DNA of 64,000 nucleotides from Aristolochia californica (GCA_029961685.1 JARWKL010000012.1:25653227-25717226), one strand, 5' to 3'. Counted from the first letter of the stretch, positions 48,730-60,036 are shown. The notes: a model not told the origin generated them from the sequence alone. A program made the numbers and translations.

Positions 48730-50820
48730 AGCATATTATGCCAAACATGGGCACAAATATTGTTAACAAAAACCTAAGAAACAGAATTCAAACTTTGAGC
48801 ACTGAAGACATAGAGATCTTGGATTTTGTCACCCTTGCCAATCGTCCTCTGGGTGGAGAGATCCTGGATAACAAAACAATCAGGAAGAAAACCTACTATA
48901 AGGCCAGAGTTAGTAACTAAAGCCCTAACAGAGATCAAGTTGAATTTGAATTGAGGAACAAACAGTACGTCTTTAAGCATAAGGTGAGAATGCAATTTAA
49001 TATCACCAGCAAAGTGGACCAAAGGTTGAGAATTATTGGGCAAAGTAACAGTAGGGTTTGGGATAGCATGCAAGGAAACAAAAATATGAGTTTGAGAGCA
49101 AATATGTAGAGTGACTCCTGAGTCTACAATCCATGATTGAGGTGAAGAAATTAGAGGATTTAAAATCACAGAAAATTAAATACCTGCCAAGCAATTAGAT
49201 GTAGAAGTTGTCGAAGTAGTAGTGACTGTTGCTGAGCTACTCAAGTGTGTAAAAAGCATTGACATGAGTTGCTGATATTGAGTAGGGTCCAGATTCTAAA
49301 CAAAACTTCCAACAGAAGGGGAACCTTGGCTATCATCAGCAATAGAAACTTGATGAACAGTAGCATAAGAATTTTGGTTGGTTTTGGGTGCGGGGCCAGG
49401 CGGATAGCCATGGAGCTTGAAACAACGAGCGATAGTATGACCAGCAATCTTGCAATGAGTACAATAATATTTGTCCTTGTTCTGATTACGGGGAGCAGTG
49501 TAATTCTGATTTCGAGAAGCATTGTCATTTGGATTCCGGGGGGCACTGTAATTGGATTGGAATCTCTGAGAGGATTATGAGGCAGGTTTATGAATTTTTG
49601 TCTTCCCAAATTTAACCGTAAATGCCATCGTGTCAGTGGGAGTATGCGAACCCGAGGCTTGAGTAGTCTTCCTTTGTTGTTCCTCTTGGACAACCAGAGA
49701 AAAAACACGATTAATAGGGGGCATCGGATCCATGAGGAGCAGCTGACCACGAACTTGGGAGAAAGAATCATCAAGGCCCATTAAGACTGACATGATATAC
49801 TCCATATGGTGGAAATCTGTAAGATTTTTAATGCCACCACACGAGCATTTCCCACAAGAGCAATTAGGACGGTAATTGCTGAGTTCTTCCCAAATGGTTT
49901 TCAGTTTGGTGAAATAAGTGCTAACAGAATCCTTGTCTTGACTCAAGTTCATCAATTCTCGTTTAAGCTGAAAAATGCGCGGGCCGTTTCGCTGTTGAAA
50001 ACGATCCCGGAGGTCTAGCCAAATTTCTCAGGCGGAAGTAGCAAAAATAACACTCGCAGAGATTTCCTTGGAAACCGAATTTAGGATCCAAGATAGGACC
50101 ATGTTATTATTCCGGGTCTAGGAGTTGAGCAAAATAAGATCAACACTTTGAGGTTCAGGTATGGAACCATCGACAAAACCCACTTTGTTCTTCACGAATA
50201 AGGCGATCAACATCGCACGACTCCAACTTATGTAATTTTCACCGGTGAGCAGCTACGAGACAAGAACTTGCCCGAGGCTGTCCGAGTGGTGAATATAATA
50301 GGGATTCGATGGTTCTTCAAAAACGGAATGAGACGAACCGGTACGAAGACCAGAATCGGAAGCAATCGTCGATGAGTAAGTCTTCATGGAGCACTTACCG
50401 AAGCAGACCACCAATGCAACTCCAAAAAATATTTCCCCCAAAGCCAACAGTGAACGCTGCGCGAAAAATCACCTTCACGACCAGCACAAAAAAATCCAAT
50501 CTATGCTAAGAACACCCTCTCGGCCAACATTTTTGTATCTCCTAAAGGACAGAAACGCCCAGACATAAACGGCCAACAGCAAAATCCAACCGGCAGTAGA
50601 GCCAGATGAAGAAAAAAAAATTAGAAGAGGTACGAAAGCTAACCTCTTTGCTGGGAAAATAACCAACGGAGCCAACGGAGGGAGAAACCAGCCATTGCAA
50701 AACACTGATGGCCAAAAATAGGTCGCTGAAATCCGTCCTCTCGACAACGGAACCATATGAAAAAAAAATCAGAGGAGGGACGAGGACTAATCTCTTTGCC
50801 GGGAACACCCTCTTTGTCGG
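48730..50820 (-). mobile_element. Copia gag-protease segment, inverted relative to the adjoining pol
   Basis: Minus strand, 5' to 3': a leader with two related ~150-bp segments (tttcccRgcaaagagRttag... at about 50805 and 50655), then gag (SNPYYIHHSDSLGQVLVS, ENYISWSRAMLIALFVKNK, FQLKRELMNLSQDKDSV, YFTKLKTIWEELSNYRP) with a few stops, a zinc knuckle (CTHCKIAGHTIARCFKLHG near 49400-49460), and protease SWIVDSGVTLHICSQ with LKDVLFVPQFKFNLISV (49169-48774). It stops before integrase. No LTR lies at either end. Its pol counterpart appears to be the plus-strand segment starting at 50824. Confidence 0.82.
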
Positions 50821-50823
50821 GTT

Positions 50824-52910
50824 TGTGTGTTTCTTGGTTATCAAATTGGTGTGAAAGGTTATAAATTATATGATGTGGAGACCAAACAGATTTTCCTTTC
50901 CAGAGATGCCGTGTTCCATGAGGAAGTTTTCCCTTTCCATACTATCACAAGTTCAGATCAACTTACTGATCCCTTTCTTGATTTAGTTCTGCCTCACTCC
51001 TCCCTCCAAGCTCATCCTTTTCCCGACCTCAATTCTTCCCCTAGTCCTGATTCCCTCGTTATTTCTGATATTCTAGTTGGTGATCTTCCACCTCATGATC
51101 TTTCCATACTTGTTCCTTCCTCATCCGCTGGTGCTCTTCTTCGCACATCTACTAGGAATACTCATCCACCTCATTACTTGCAGGATTATCACTGTAATTT
51201 ACTTGTTGGTTCTCCTCCATCTGCTTCACTCTCTCAGTCTTATCCAATCTCTAACTCCATCTCTTACCATGCCCTTTCTGATTCGCACAAACACTTTGCA
51301 CTCAGTCTTTCTTCTTAGGTTGAACCTCAATACTATCATCAAGGAGTGAAGTGTCCTGAATGGAGGTTGGCTATGCGTGATGAGTTGGCCGCTCTGGAAG
51401 CTAACAACACCTAGACCGTCACTCCTCTACCTCCTGATAAACATACCATTGGATGCAAATGGATTTATAAAATCAAACTTACCTTTGATAGTTCTTTTGA
51501 GCGACATAAGGCTCGTTTGGTAGCTAAAGGTTATACCCAACAAGAAGGTTTGGACTTTGTCGACACTTTTTCTCCAGTAACCAAATTAGTAACTGTGAAG
51601 GTTCTTCTTACTCTTGCTGCCTCCCATGGTTGGCATCTAGCTCAACTTGATGTCAATAACGCCTTTTTACATGGTGATCTTTTTGAAGAAATCTATATGG
51701 ATCTCCCTCTTGGTTACCTTCGACAGGGGGAGTCTTCTTCCTCTCACACCAAACTAGTTTGTAAGCTTCTCAAGTCCTTTTATGGTCTCAAACAGGCTTC
51801 ACGCCAATGGTACTCAAAATTTTCTCACGTTTTAATCACTTTTGGTTTTCTTCAATCAAAATCCGATTACTCTCTTTTTACAAAAGGTCATGGCTCCTCA
51901 TTTGTCGCCCTATTGGTTTATGTGGATGATATCATCCTTATTGGTCCTTTCTCTCATGCTATTACTGAGCTCAAACAGTTTCTGCATACTCAGTTTAAGC
52001 TCAAGGATCTTGGTTGTCTCAAGCACTTTCTTGGTCTTGAGATTGCTCAATCCAAGCAAGGTATAGTGCTTTCCCAACGCCACTGTACCTTACAATTACT
52101 TGAAGACACATGCTACTTGGAGTGTAAACCAACTTCTGTTCCCATGGAACCCAAACTTCGTTTAAATGCCATTGACGGTGACCTCCTTCCTGATATAACC
52201 CATTATAGGCGGCTTGTTGGAAAACTTCTTTACCTCACTTTATCTCGCCCCGATATTACTTTTTCTATTCACAAGCTTACTCAATTCATGGCCCAACCCC
52301 GTCTTCGACATCTCAAGGGAGTGCATCACCTGCTTCGTTATCTCAAGAATAGTCCTAGCCAAGGGCTATTGTTTTCCTCTAGTTCTTTCTTGCAAATGCG
52401 TGTTTATTCTAATGCTTGTGCGCCAGTTCGTATAAAGGCCTTTTCTGATACTGATTGGGGCTCCTGTCTTGATTCTCGTCGATCTACTACCGGTTTTTGC
52501 ATATTTATTGGTGATTTTTTAGTCTCTTGGAAGGCCAAAAAGCAGACCACCGTCTCCCGCTCCTCCGCCGAAGTTGAATATGGAGCTCTTTCTTCCACTG
52601 CCAGTGAACTTATTTAGTTACAACAACTTCTTCAAGATTTTCAAATCAAAGTTGACTCTCCTGCGCTGCTATACTGCGACAATCAAGTTGCGATACGTAT
52701 TGTTTATAACCCTACATTCCATGAGCGCACCAAACATATTGAGATCGATTGTTATTTTGTTCGTGAACGTGTTACTTCGGGAGTCCTCAAGTTACTTCCC
52801 ATTCGTTCTCAGTACCAGCTAGCCGACATGTTTGCTAAACTTCTCTCTTCTACGCATCTTTTTTCTTTGTTGTCCATGAAGGTTGTCAAGGACATTTACA
52901 AGCCACCTTG
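50824..52910 (+). mobile_element. Copia pol segment (late integrase, RT, RNase H), three stops
   Basis: Starts abruptly in the post-integrase region (VFLGYQIGVKGYKLYDVETK). It continues as RT (KARLVAKGYTQQEGLDFVDT, AQLDVNNAFLHGDLFEEIYM, SFYGLKQASRQWYSKF, LVYVDDIILIG) and RNase H (KAFSDTDWGSCLDSRRSTTG, SRSSAEVEYGALSSTASEL, YCDNQVAIRI, FHERTKHIEIDCYFVRERV), ending near YKPP at 52908. Stops at 51316, 51412 and 52615 break the frame; at the last two TAG stands where Trp (TGG) is expected. The RT and RNase H catalytic Asps are present. The integrase core is missing. Confidence 0.88.
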
Positions 52911-52918
52911 AGGGGGAG

Positions 52919-53100
52919 TATTAGAATGTAATATTAATTAATTAATTATTTTATTATTTTATAATATTTGTGTTTTTACTATTTTACCTCTCTTCATTGT
53001 ATAAAACACTAAGTTGTACTTTGTAAACGTAAGAATGAGAAATTGATTTTATTCACTGGTTTTTCTTCTCGACTCCGCCTCCCCGACGACAGAGCTTAAC
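52919..53100 (+). repeat. 3' LTR of the 50.8-kb Copia segment
   Basis: Follows polypurine ttgagggggag. It starts TATTAGAATGTAATATTAAT, carries attgtataaaacac (TATA-like, ~52999), and ends somewhere between 53085 and 53125, where UGT-like sequence begins. The first dinucleotide is TA rather than TG, probably a mutation. Confidence 0.65.
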
Positions 53101-53109
53101 GGCTCTTTA

Positions 53110-53855
53110 CCCTTTTGTGGTTCTAATAAGACCATCGAGCTTTTGTGCCGGGGAACTTCTGGGAGTGTGTGCCGGGAAACTTCCGGGAGTGTCTGCGGTA
53201 GCGGTGACAGGGGAGGTAACATGCTCGTTGAGCGACGCTTTTATTTGGATCGCAGAGGAGATCGCTACGAGATGGGCGTGCCTAGGGTGACTCTCGCCAC
53301 GCCGGTCCTGCCATCATTTCTGTTGATCTCTACACCGATCTCATTCGGGAAACCATGGGAGTTGCAGCAGGTAGAGCGCAAAGGAAAACTAAGAGTACTA
53401 AGCAACGGCGCTAGCCATCTTTACTTGGAAAGATGGGTGGCAGGGATTTGTAAGGGACCAGTCCCGTGATTAGTACATGTACTTAGAAGATCTGATAAAT
53501 ATTTGTTTTGTTCTCTGTCCCTTGTCAATTAGTTAGCACTCACTTTGTCCCCCCATTCTCTTTCAGGAGCCAAGGCAAAGCTCGACGAGCCTCTGAACTG
53601 CGTGCCCTGTCTGCTACCGGCACGAGTACGAGACCTTCCCCATGAGATCCTTATGGCTGACGTCGATTCCCCATTCGCCGGCTCCTTCACGGCAAAGCGG
53701 CCAAGTTTCCGCTCGCTAAAGCTGTCGTCTTCAACTCCTCGACGGACTCGATTCTCCAATCGTCAACCACCTGAAGACCAAACTGCATAAATGCCTCCCG
53801 GTTGGCCCTTTTCACACGAAGATCGCCACGTGGCATATTACAGATGACGTGTAGG
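53110..53855 (+). pseudogene. UGT78-like pseudogene, 5' end cut by the Copia insertion
   Basis: Pieces homologous to the 42-kb UGT appear in order on the plus strand in shifting frames. Exon 1: IEL and PGNFRECLR (cf. LPGNLRQAM), VTCSLSDAFIWIAEEIA (cf. VTCVLGDAFMSAAGELAEE), EMGVPRVTLAT, then DLYTDLIRETMGVAAG before a donor (gcag/gtagag near 53371). Exon 2, after tttcag near 53566: LNCVPCLLPARVRDLPHEIL (cf. LDFVPALSPFRVRDLMDGIV), AKFPLAKAVVFNS, then GLDSPIVNHLKTKLHKCLPV and GPFHT. At least three frameshifts and a stop break it, a 25-bp stretch near 53148-53200 is duplicated (vPGNF twice), and the PSPG half is absent. The N-terminal ~85 codons are missing on the transposon side. Confidence 0.85.
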
Positions 53856-55205
53856 AATAGTAACGTGGTTGGCTATACGTTCATCTATTCACACTGTACT
53901 GATGACACGATATACATATGCACAATAGACCGGTCAAAGTTATGTATTTTTCAAAAAATATATTTTTAAAATTAGATATTTTGGTAAAAACCCACAAAAT
54001 TATCATTTCTATGAGTGTCTTTGCTTTCCTTTTACAACAATCTGCAATCTTTACTCAATAGCAGATTATCTTTCTTAAATAATGTAAAATAATTCAATAC
54101 ATGTAGTTTGCATGTTAAATTTACCACGTCATCCAATTTTATTTACGGTTAACTAAATAAAATAAGAACGGACCATAAATTCTTGTCTGGCATATTGGAT
54201 AAGTTTACCCTCTCGCGTCACATATCTATATTAGATAAGTCTAGTTCAAATTTCCGGGTGCAAAATCCTCTCCCGTCAATCTAGTTCAACGATGTGCGCC
54301 GAAAGCCATGTTGAAGCGGCTCCATTCACGCCGGAAGTGTGGGTACATCTCCTCTCTTGCCTAAATTTATGGAAAACTGAAGGATTATGCCCATAGATGA
54401 TGCCGGTCCACCTCCCCTCCCATGGACATTGATATCTTCTTCTTGGCTTCTCTTCCAAGGAATCTCGGAGCTACTTTAAGTTAAATTTAGAAGATATTGA
54501 TTACTTGTAATGATACTCTATGTTAGTGGATTCCTCACCTGACATGTATTACAGTTAAGCCCTTGGTGCCCTCCAAAATCGGTAGCCCTCGAGAACCACT
54601 GACGTCTCTTTCTTCTTTCGAATTTTTTCTCCATTTTTTACCAATCAGCCGTCCTTGCGTTGGCGGCCGAGTCCAAGAGTGGACAAATGAACAATGTAAT
54701 GATGACTTATATGCGTCATCTATTTTGTCTAAACCATAAAATCTACCCAATTCCTTCATAGATACATATATGCCATATAAAATTCTTAATTTTTTTTTTT
54801 TTTGCTTGAATCTATACATAAATCAACATTAACAAATATTGTCCATCCTTAATCTCTACATTGTTTATTGGTGTATAAAAGAGTTACAAACCATGTACAA
54901 ACTAATGGAGAATGCATATATATTGGATGCATGGTATATGAATTTAAGTATTCTAATATGACAACTAATATAGATTCAAGTAATAGTGTAACGTTGGTTA
55001 CCCTAATCACTTTGATGGAATAAAATACATGGAGGGTTGGTGTATATCCTGCACATAATACTATGGGATTCTACTTTGGTTACTTATATTCATCGAATTC
55101 TTTTCTATGTTCGAGGTCCCACCTTAGCCAAAAATGTACAGAACAAGTGGCAATCATTATCGAACATGGGCGCCACCCCATCTTCTCATGAAGTCCAACT
55201 CATAC
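53856..55205. other. AT-rich spacer
   Basis: No gene seen. It separates the UGT pseudogene from the PR-1 array and has a T-run near 54790-54803. A minus open frame of 94 codons at 54535-54819 resembles nothing known. Confidence 0.45.
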
Positions 55206-55217
55206 GTATATATAAAG
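55206..55217 (+). promoter_or_regulatory. TATA box of PR-1 gene 1
   Basis: gtatatataaag lies about 75 bases before the start codon at 55287, giving a leader of about 45 bases. Confidence 0.6.
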
Positions 55218-55286
55218 AAGATTCATACCTCAACAGGTTTAGCGCAAGAAAGAAACAAACTCTTTCCAGCCAAGAAGCAGCAGGCC

Positions 55287-55805
55287 ATGGTCCTCAAGGA
55301 CCACCACTGCCAGAGAGCTACCTTCTTCCTCATCTTCTTCTCTCTTCTCCTCTGTAACCAGGCCAATGCAGTCCACGGCGACCGTTTCAGCCTAGCAAGC
55401 CAGTTCTTAGGCCCCCACAATGCCGTTCGATCCGCGTTACGCATGCCATCGTTGGTATGGGACCCAAGAGTCGCACGTTATGCACAGTGGTATGCGAATC
55501 AAAGGCGTCGAGATTGCGCGTTAAAGCATTCCAATGGCCCCTACGGGGAGAACATCTTCTGGGGCAGCGGCACCGGATGGACGCCTGCCCATGCGGTTAC
55601 GGCGTGGGCAGGGGAGAGAAAATGGTACAAGTACTGGAGCAACGACTGTGCTTTGGGCAGGGAGTGCGGGCACTATACGCAGATGATATGGAGGACAACC
55701 CGGAGGCTGGGGTGCGCCAAGGTGACATGTTCGGGTGGGAAGGGGATTTTCATGGTCTGCAATTATGATCCTCCGGGGAATTACATCGGAGAGAGGCCTT
55801 ATTAA
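55287..55805 (+). CDS. PR1: Pathogenesis-related protein 1 (CAP superfamily), copy 1
   Basis: Intronless, 172 aa. I take the ATG at 55287 (MVLKDHHCQR) because a hydrophobic signal peptide follows (ATFFLIFFSLLLCNQANA); the upstream in-frame Met adds a non-signal extension. CAP core: LGPHNAVRSALRMPSLVW, CALKHSNGPYGENIFWGSG, CGHYTQMIWRTTRRLGCAKV, MVCNYDPPGNYIGERPY. The His-Glu-His cavity residues and six Cys are present. The last 11 residues, PPGNYIGERPY, fit the CAPE peptide pattern PxGNxxxxxPY after CNYD. PR-1 proteins are apoplastic, sterol-binding and induced by salicylate in other plants; regulation here is not visible. It is divergent from copies 2 and 3, which lie 0.6 and 2.4 kb away in opposite orientation. 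Confidence 0.93.
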   Translation: MVLKDHHCQRATFFLIFFSLLLCNQANAVHGDRFSLASQFLGPHNAVRSALRMPSLVWDPRVARYAQWYANQRRRDCALKHSNGPYGENIFWGSGTGWTPAHAVTAWAGERKWYKYWSNDCALGRECGHYTQMIWRTTRRLGCAKVTCSGGKGIFMVCNYDPPGNYIGERPY

Positions 55806-56422
55806 TGTTTTTATCAATTTTTGTAATTTACGTGACTTGGATTATGAATTTTCGAAGCTTTTTAGTTCTTTGATCGAATTGTATTGATTGAGACAAAAAG
55901 CTTTCATAAGAGATAAATAACAAAAGTTGCGTATTTGCATTTAAAAAATACCCGAAATTCAGTTCGTTTCGGTTTTCTAGTTCCCGCATATTCCAACTAC
56001 TAGCAGCCAAGACGAGTTCACTTAAGGTATTATAAGTAGCAGAAGAATTGAAGGGATGAGGCCACAGCCATGATTAAGAATCAGAGGGACGATTGATGAG
56101 TCAGAAATCGGAATAACTGAGTGCAGTTTTCGTTTCTTTCGAAACTAAAATACTTGTTAAGATTTTTGAAAGATTGAGAGTGATGCTAAGTCAAAAGTAT
56201 TAAGAAAACAAACCGCTTTAAGCTATGACTCAGTGGTCTAGTAGTGTCTTTTTTTTTTTTTTAATGGAGTCACGAAACAAGATCACAGATGAACCAACAA
56301 GAGACATTTTGAGGATAGGTCATACAGGGCAACAACACTTCCACCTCCTAATAAGCACCTTATATCTACTTATTACCGTATCTAATTATGCAAACGGAAT
56401 AGTTTGATGCCGAGATCCCAAC
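55806..56422. other. Convergent spacer between PR-1 copies 1 and 2
   Basis: Copies 1 (plus) and 2 (minus) end towards each other across about 620 bases of AT-rich 3' sequence. It has a 13-T run near 56250. No gene is seen. Confidence 0.5.
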
Positions 56423-57022
56423 TTAATAGGGCTTTTCCCCGAAGTAATTGCCAGGGGGATCGTAATTGCAAGTCATGAACACATCCCCATTATCACACAC
56501 GACGCGGGCGCATCCCATCCGTCGGGTACTCTTCCACACGATCTGAGTGTAGTGACCGCACATCTGTCCCGCCTCGCACGTGTTCTTCGCGTATGAGTAG
56601 TACTTCTCCTCCCCGGCCCAGTCGTCGACGGCGTCGGATGGCGTCCACGCCGAGCCGCCGCCCCAGAACACGTTCTCCCCCAGCTTGAAGTCGTCCTCGG
56701 GGAAGGAATGCTCCAGCTTGCAGTCCCCGCGCCGCTGGTTAGCCCACCACTGCGCGTATTTCTGCAGGTTGAAGTCCCAGATCAGCGGGACCTCCCAGTG
56801 GGCGACTCGGACGAGGTTGTGCGCGTACAGGAACTGGAAGGACTCGGCGACGCAGCCCAAGCAGAGGTGTTTCGAGATTTTGTATATCGTTTCGTTGTCC
56901 GGCTTCGTTTGGACATTTCCCGACAAAGGCGCCGGAGCTGGCCCCGCTGCCGCATGGTGCGCAGCTGCTACGAGAATAATTACCCAGATAAGGAAGTGAG
57001 GAGTACCAAAGGAAGTCTGCAT
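56423..57022 (-). CDS. PR1: Pathogenesis-related protein 1 (CAP superfamily), copy 2, GC-rich
   Basis: Intronless, 199 aa. Signal peptide HFLIWVIILVAAAHHAAAG, then a 40-residue linker (PAPAPLSGNVQ...) with an extra Cys pair, CLGC, that the two neighbours lack. CAP core: FLYAHNLVRVAHWEVPLIWD, YAQWWANQRRGDCKLEHSF, LGENVFWGGGSAWTPSDAVD, CGHYTQIVWKSTRRMGCARV, MTCNYDPPGNYFGEKPY. The CAPE-type tail is PPGNYFGEKPY. Third-position GC is far above that of copies 1 and 3, so its coding strand throws long antisense frames. The N-terminal extension makes it longer than classical PR-1 (about 160-170 aa); it is a PR-1-like branch. Confidence 0.93.
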   Translation of the reverse strand: MQTSFGTPHFLIWVIILVAAAHHAAAGPAPAPLSGNVQTKPDNETIYKISKHLCLGCVAESFQFLYAHNLVRVAHWEVPLIWDFNLQKYAQWWANQRRGDCKLEHSFPEDDFKLGENVFWGGGSAWTPSDAVDDWAGEEKYYSYAKNTCEAGQMCGHYTQIVWKSTRRMGCARVVCDNGDVFMTCNYDPPGNYFGEKPY

Positions 57023-57109
57023 TGCTGCACAGAGAGAGTGGAGAGTAGAGAGTGAGAGGAAGAGGCTGGAGGCAGCGTTGGTTGAGGAGGTTTGAAGCGG
57101 TTGCAGTGG

Positions 57110-57117
57110 TATATATA
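57110..57117 (-). promoter_or_regulatory. TATA box of PR-1 gene 2
   Basis: TATATATA on the minus strand, about 90 bases upstream of the start codon at 57022. The leader between them is rich in GA/CT repeats. Confidence 0.6.
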
Positions 57118-58168
57118 GTCGTCAGGTGACGACATTAAAGCAGTTCTAGAATGCCCCGTGATGGGAGGAGAACGCCACCCACCCGTGATTCCTCTCGTCC
57201 TGTTTTTTTGCTGCTTCTTCTTCTTCTTCTCGTTGCTTGCGCCTTGAATCAAGAATAAATTGCGGCCACTGGTCGACGAAATTTGATGCTGCCGGCCAGC
57301 CGCTGCTTCAGCTCATGATTTGCAAATTCCTTCAGAATTTCGTAGGTCCACGTGTCATCTTTATGGTTTGATAAAAGTTCAAAGAAAGGGAAAGCTGCCT
57401 TCGGTGGAGCCGATAGTCACATGGGCGCTTTTAGTATCATGGCAAGGAAGGAGGGTCCACCGTCACATGCGCCTCGTTGAAACGTTTTCATCGAATTGTT
57501 TACGTACAGGGAAGAAGTCACATGAGCTACGGTTGCTTCCCTTTGATATTTTTGTTGGGGTTTTGTCACCGTAAGAAAACTATAGGAAGACTACTAGACA
57601 AAAAAGAACTGAAGGAAAAGACTTCCCATCCTTAATTTAATTTACGACATCACATCTGCTAGAAATTTTGATCCCTAAAATTTTCTGTTTGTAGTTTTTT
57701 TTACTTGTGTTTCAACCATGGTGTTTTGACAACATGTTGCTTCTATTCCAAAATAGTTGTTACGTAGTGAATAAGCATTTCGATATAAAGCAAGCCTCTG
57801 ACGAATCAAATTCCCCAATTCGTGGATTTTTTCACTGGTATTGAATGTTCTGGGTAAAAAGCCATTTCAGAAACTAAATGCTGAAATCAACAAGTGAAGA
57901 CTTTCAAGGCGAAATAATTTTGTTATATATCGAAAAACAAGAATGCCAGTTACTTTATTCACTCGATGTTCCATCTCAAAGTCGAAGGAAAGCTGCACGA
58001 TTCAAGCCCAGAAGATCTGTCAATTTCTCAACATCTGGGTCTTTCTCTCTTCTCAGCTGAAACCACATCCGGTTTTCCTGCTCTTATGGATTACTCCTTT
58101 GACGAATACTATCCAGATACGATACCGAGCTAATCTCCAAACCCAGTAACAGCTTCTAATTTCGAGTC
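57118..58168. other. Spacer upstream of PR-1 copy 2
   Basis: It holds the promoter of copy 2 on the left and the 3'UTR of copy 3 on the right. A TTC run lies at 57212-57232. The open frame at 57320-57574 (plus) is not recognisable. Confidence 0.45.
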
Positions 58169-58705
58169 TTAATACGGCCTCTGACCCATCACATTCCCAT
58201 GGGGATCATAGTTGCAAGTTATGTAAGTATCTCCTCTCCCACATATCACCTTCGCGCATCCCACCTTCGCACTCTGCTTCCAGACCAGCTGTGTGTAGTG
58301 CAGGCAGTCCTTGTTCTTCAGGCACTTGTTACTCCCCCTGTCGTAGTACTGCTGCTCAGCCGCCCAGGCGTTCACAGCGTCCGCCGGCTTCCAGTTTCTT
58401 CCGCTTCCCCAGAAGATGTTCTCTCCGTAGTTGCCGCTGGAGTGAATCAAGGCACAGTCCCCCTTCCTTTGTTTTCCCCACCAGAGAGAGTAGCTGGCCA
58501 ACTGTTCACTCCATCGCAGAGCAGGGAGGCCTAGTTTCGCTCTCACACGATTATGAGGCGCCAGGTACTGTTGGGTTGTGCTTGATGGGGTTCCTGCAAG
58601 CATTCGTCTAGAGATGCGTGGAGAATTGATCTCGTCTAAAGATGAGACAAAGGGATGAATTGAGGAAAGGATGAGGAAGGTTCCTAGAAGCAGTTTGATG
58701 GCCAT
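58169..58705 (-). CDS. PR1: Pathogenesis-related protein 1 (CAP superfamily), copy 3, altered CAP signature
   Basis: Intronless, 178 aa. Signal peptide KLLLGTFLILSSIHPFVSS, a linker (SPRISRRMLAGTPSSTT), then the CAP core: LAPHNRVRAKLGLPALRW, CALIHSSGNYGENIFWGSG, CLHYTQLVWKQSAKVGCAKV, ITCNYDPHGNVMGQRPY. The usual GHYTQ is LHYTQ here; the metal-site His itself is kept. The CAPE-type tail is PHGNVMGQRPY, with His at the variable second position of PxGN. It is read in the same direction as copy 2, 1.1 kb away, but is only moderately similar to it, so the array is old. Confidence 0.92.
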   Translation of the reverse strand: MAIKLLLGTFLILSSIHPFVSSLDEINSPRISRRMLAGTPSSTTQQYLAPHNRVRAKLGLPALRWSEQLASYSLWWGKQRKGDCALIHSSGNYGENIFWGSGRNWKPADAVNAWAAEQQYYDRGSNKCLKNKDCLHYTQLVWKQSAKVGCAKVICGRGDTYITCNYDPHGNVMGQRPY

Positions 58706-58779
58706 GACCGTGGAAAACTGGAAGTTGCTTGAGAAGATCTGTTTTGTGTTTGATGGAAATCCCGAGTTATTATAGTGAG

Positions 58780-58787
58780 TATTTATA
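58780..58787 (-). promoter_or_regulatory. TATA box of PR-1 gene 3
   Basis: TATAAATA on the minus strand about 75 bases upstream of the start codon at 58705. Confidence 0.6.
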
Positions 58788-60036
58788 CATGGAAGACTGG
58801 ACCAATTTTACAAATTAGTTGCAATTAAATAATAATAACAGTTAAGAGCCACTAACAGAGGAATCTTTTCATGTGAAGAGGATAAGGGTAGTTTAGTAGT
58901 ACTTCTCTCAACTTCCGAACGGCTGACAATCATTTGGGCAACGTGCAATAGATGAAAAATTCTAAACTATCGACGCTGGAGCAATGGTCCATATGCAATG
59001 GAATCTAAAAACGCTAAAATACCCTTAATGTGTTATTAAATATAAATAACGGTGAACGAACAAGCAATATAGATCTAGAAAAAATAATGATTTTCATAAT
59101 ATCCTTTGGAATGTCTACTCCACTTTGTTGTACGCTATACCTTATTTACCATTGAATGTGATGTCTACACAGATTGGAGAATCTAATGATTGCCTTGAGG
59201 TCCAGACGTTGCAGGTCCTTGAGGTCCAGAGTCACATGTAAAGACATTTCGTGGTGCTGACTATACCTTATTTACACATGATCACATGTGAGCTTTTAGG
59301 GAGTCAGGTCAAGTGCGCATCTGATAACGGTGGAGAAGTGCTTCAAACCTTTTATATCCATAGCTCTTCTTAACGTGGGTTGCCTCTTTTGACACTTGAA
59401 ATAATTTTAAACCTTAAACTGTTTTGGTAAACTCCAAACATAATCTTATATCTTATTACTTTTATTACTTATTATATTACTTATATTGAAGGTTAACATT
59501 TAGAATTAGAATTAATCCTCTTGACTAATAATATATGTACATTAAGGAGATAAAAGAAACAGTTGGCAATGATCTTAAAAAAATTAAGAAACGGGCTCGA
59601 GTAAGTGGCTACCGGGGACAAGACGCCCCACACAACTAATGGCCACACAAATCCAGTCTTTCTGGAACCATCTGCGTCTCTTTGGCTCTTCAGTAGCTCT
59701 ATTTGTTTTCTGTAACCTACGGATAAACACTCCCGATAATTCACCGTTTCATAGTTCCGTTTGCAATACTACAAATAACTCACACATTTAATTCTCATCT
59801 CGTATGGTCTGTGTCTCAGTTTGCCCATGAGGGGCTTTCCGAAGATTGGGCTCTAGCTGCTAGGCTCACTGCGGTGGAGATTCGGCGATCGCATTTGCAT
59901 GGGAGAATATTGTTCAGAAAGTTCATTCTGAGTTAAGCTGTTAGTTCCTTGTGATTGGGCTGTTATAGTGCAGAGTTTGCTGCGTCGTCAATTATTTCGA
60001 GAGGTTGGAACTGGCAATGCAGAAACCCTAGACATA
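58788..60036. other. Divergent spacer between PR-1 copy 3 and the DUF7815-like gene
   Basis: Outward promoters of both genes should lie here. A short direct repeat, ccttgaggtccaga, occurs at about 59194 and 59217. The last 200 bases are the probable 5'UTR of the right-hand gene. No TATA box is clear for it. Confidence 0.45.

Noticed and set aside
56685..57055. Plus-strand frames opposite PR-1 copy 2
   Set aside because: Same GC effect; no recognisable protein.
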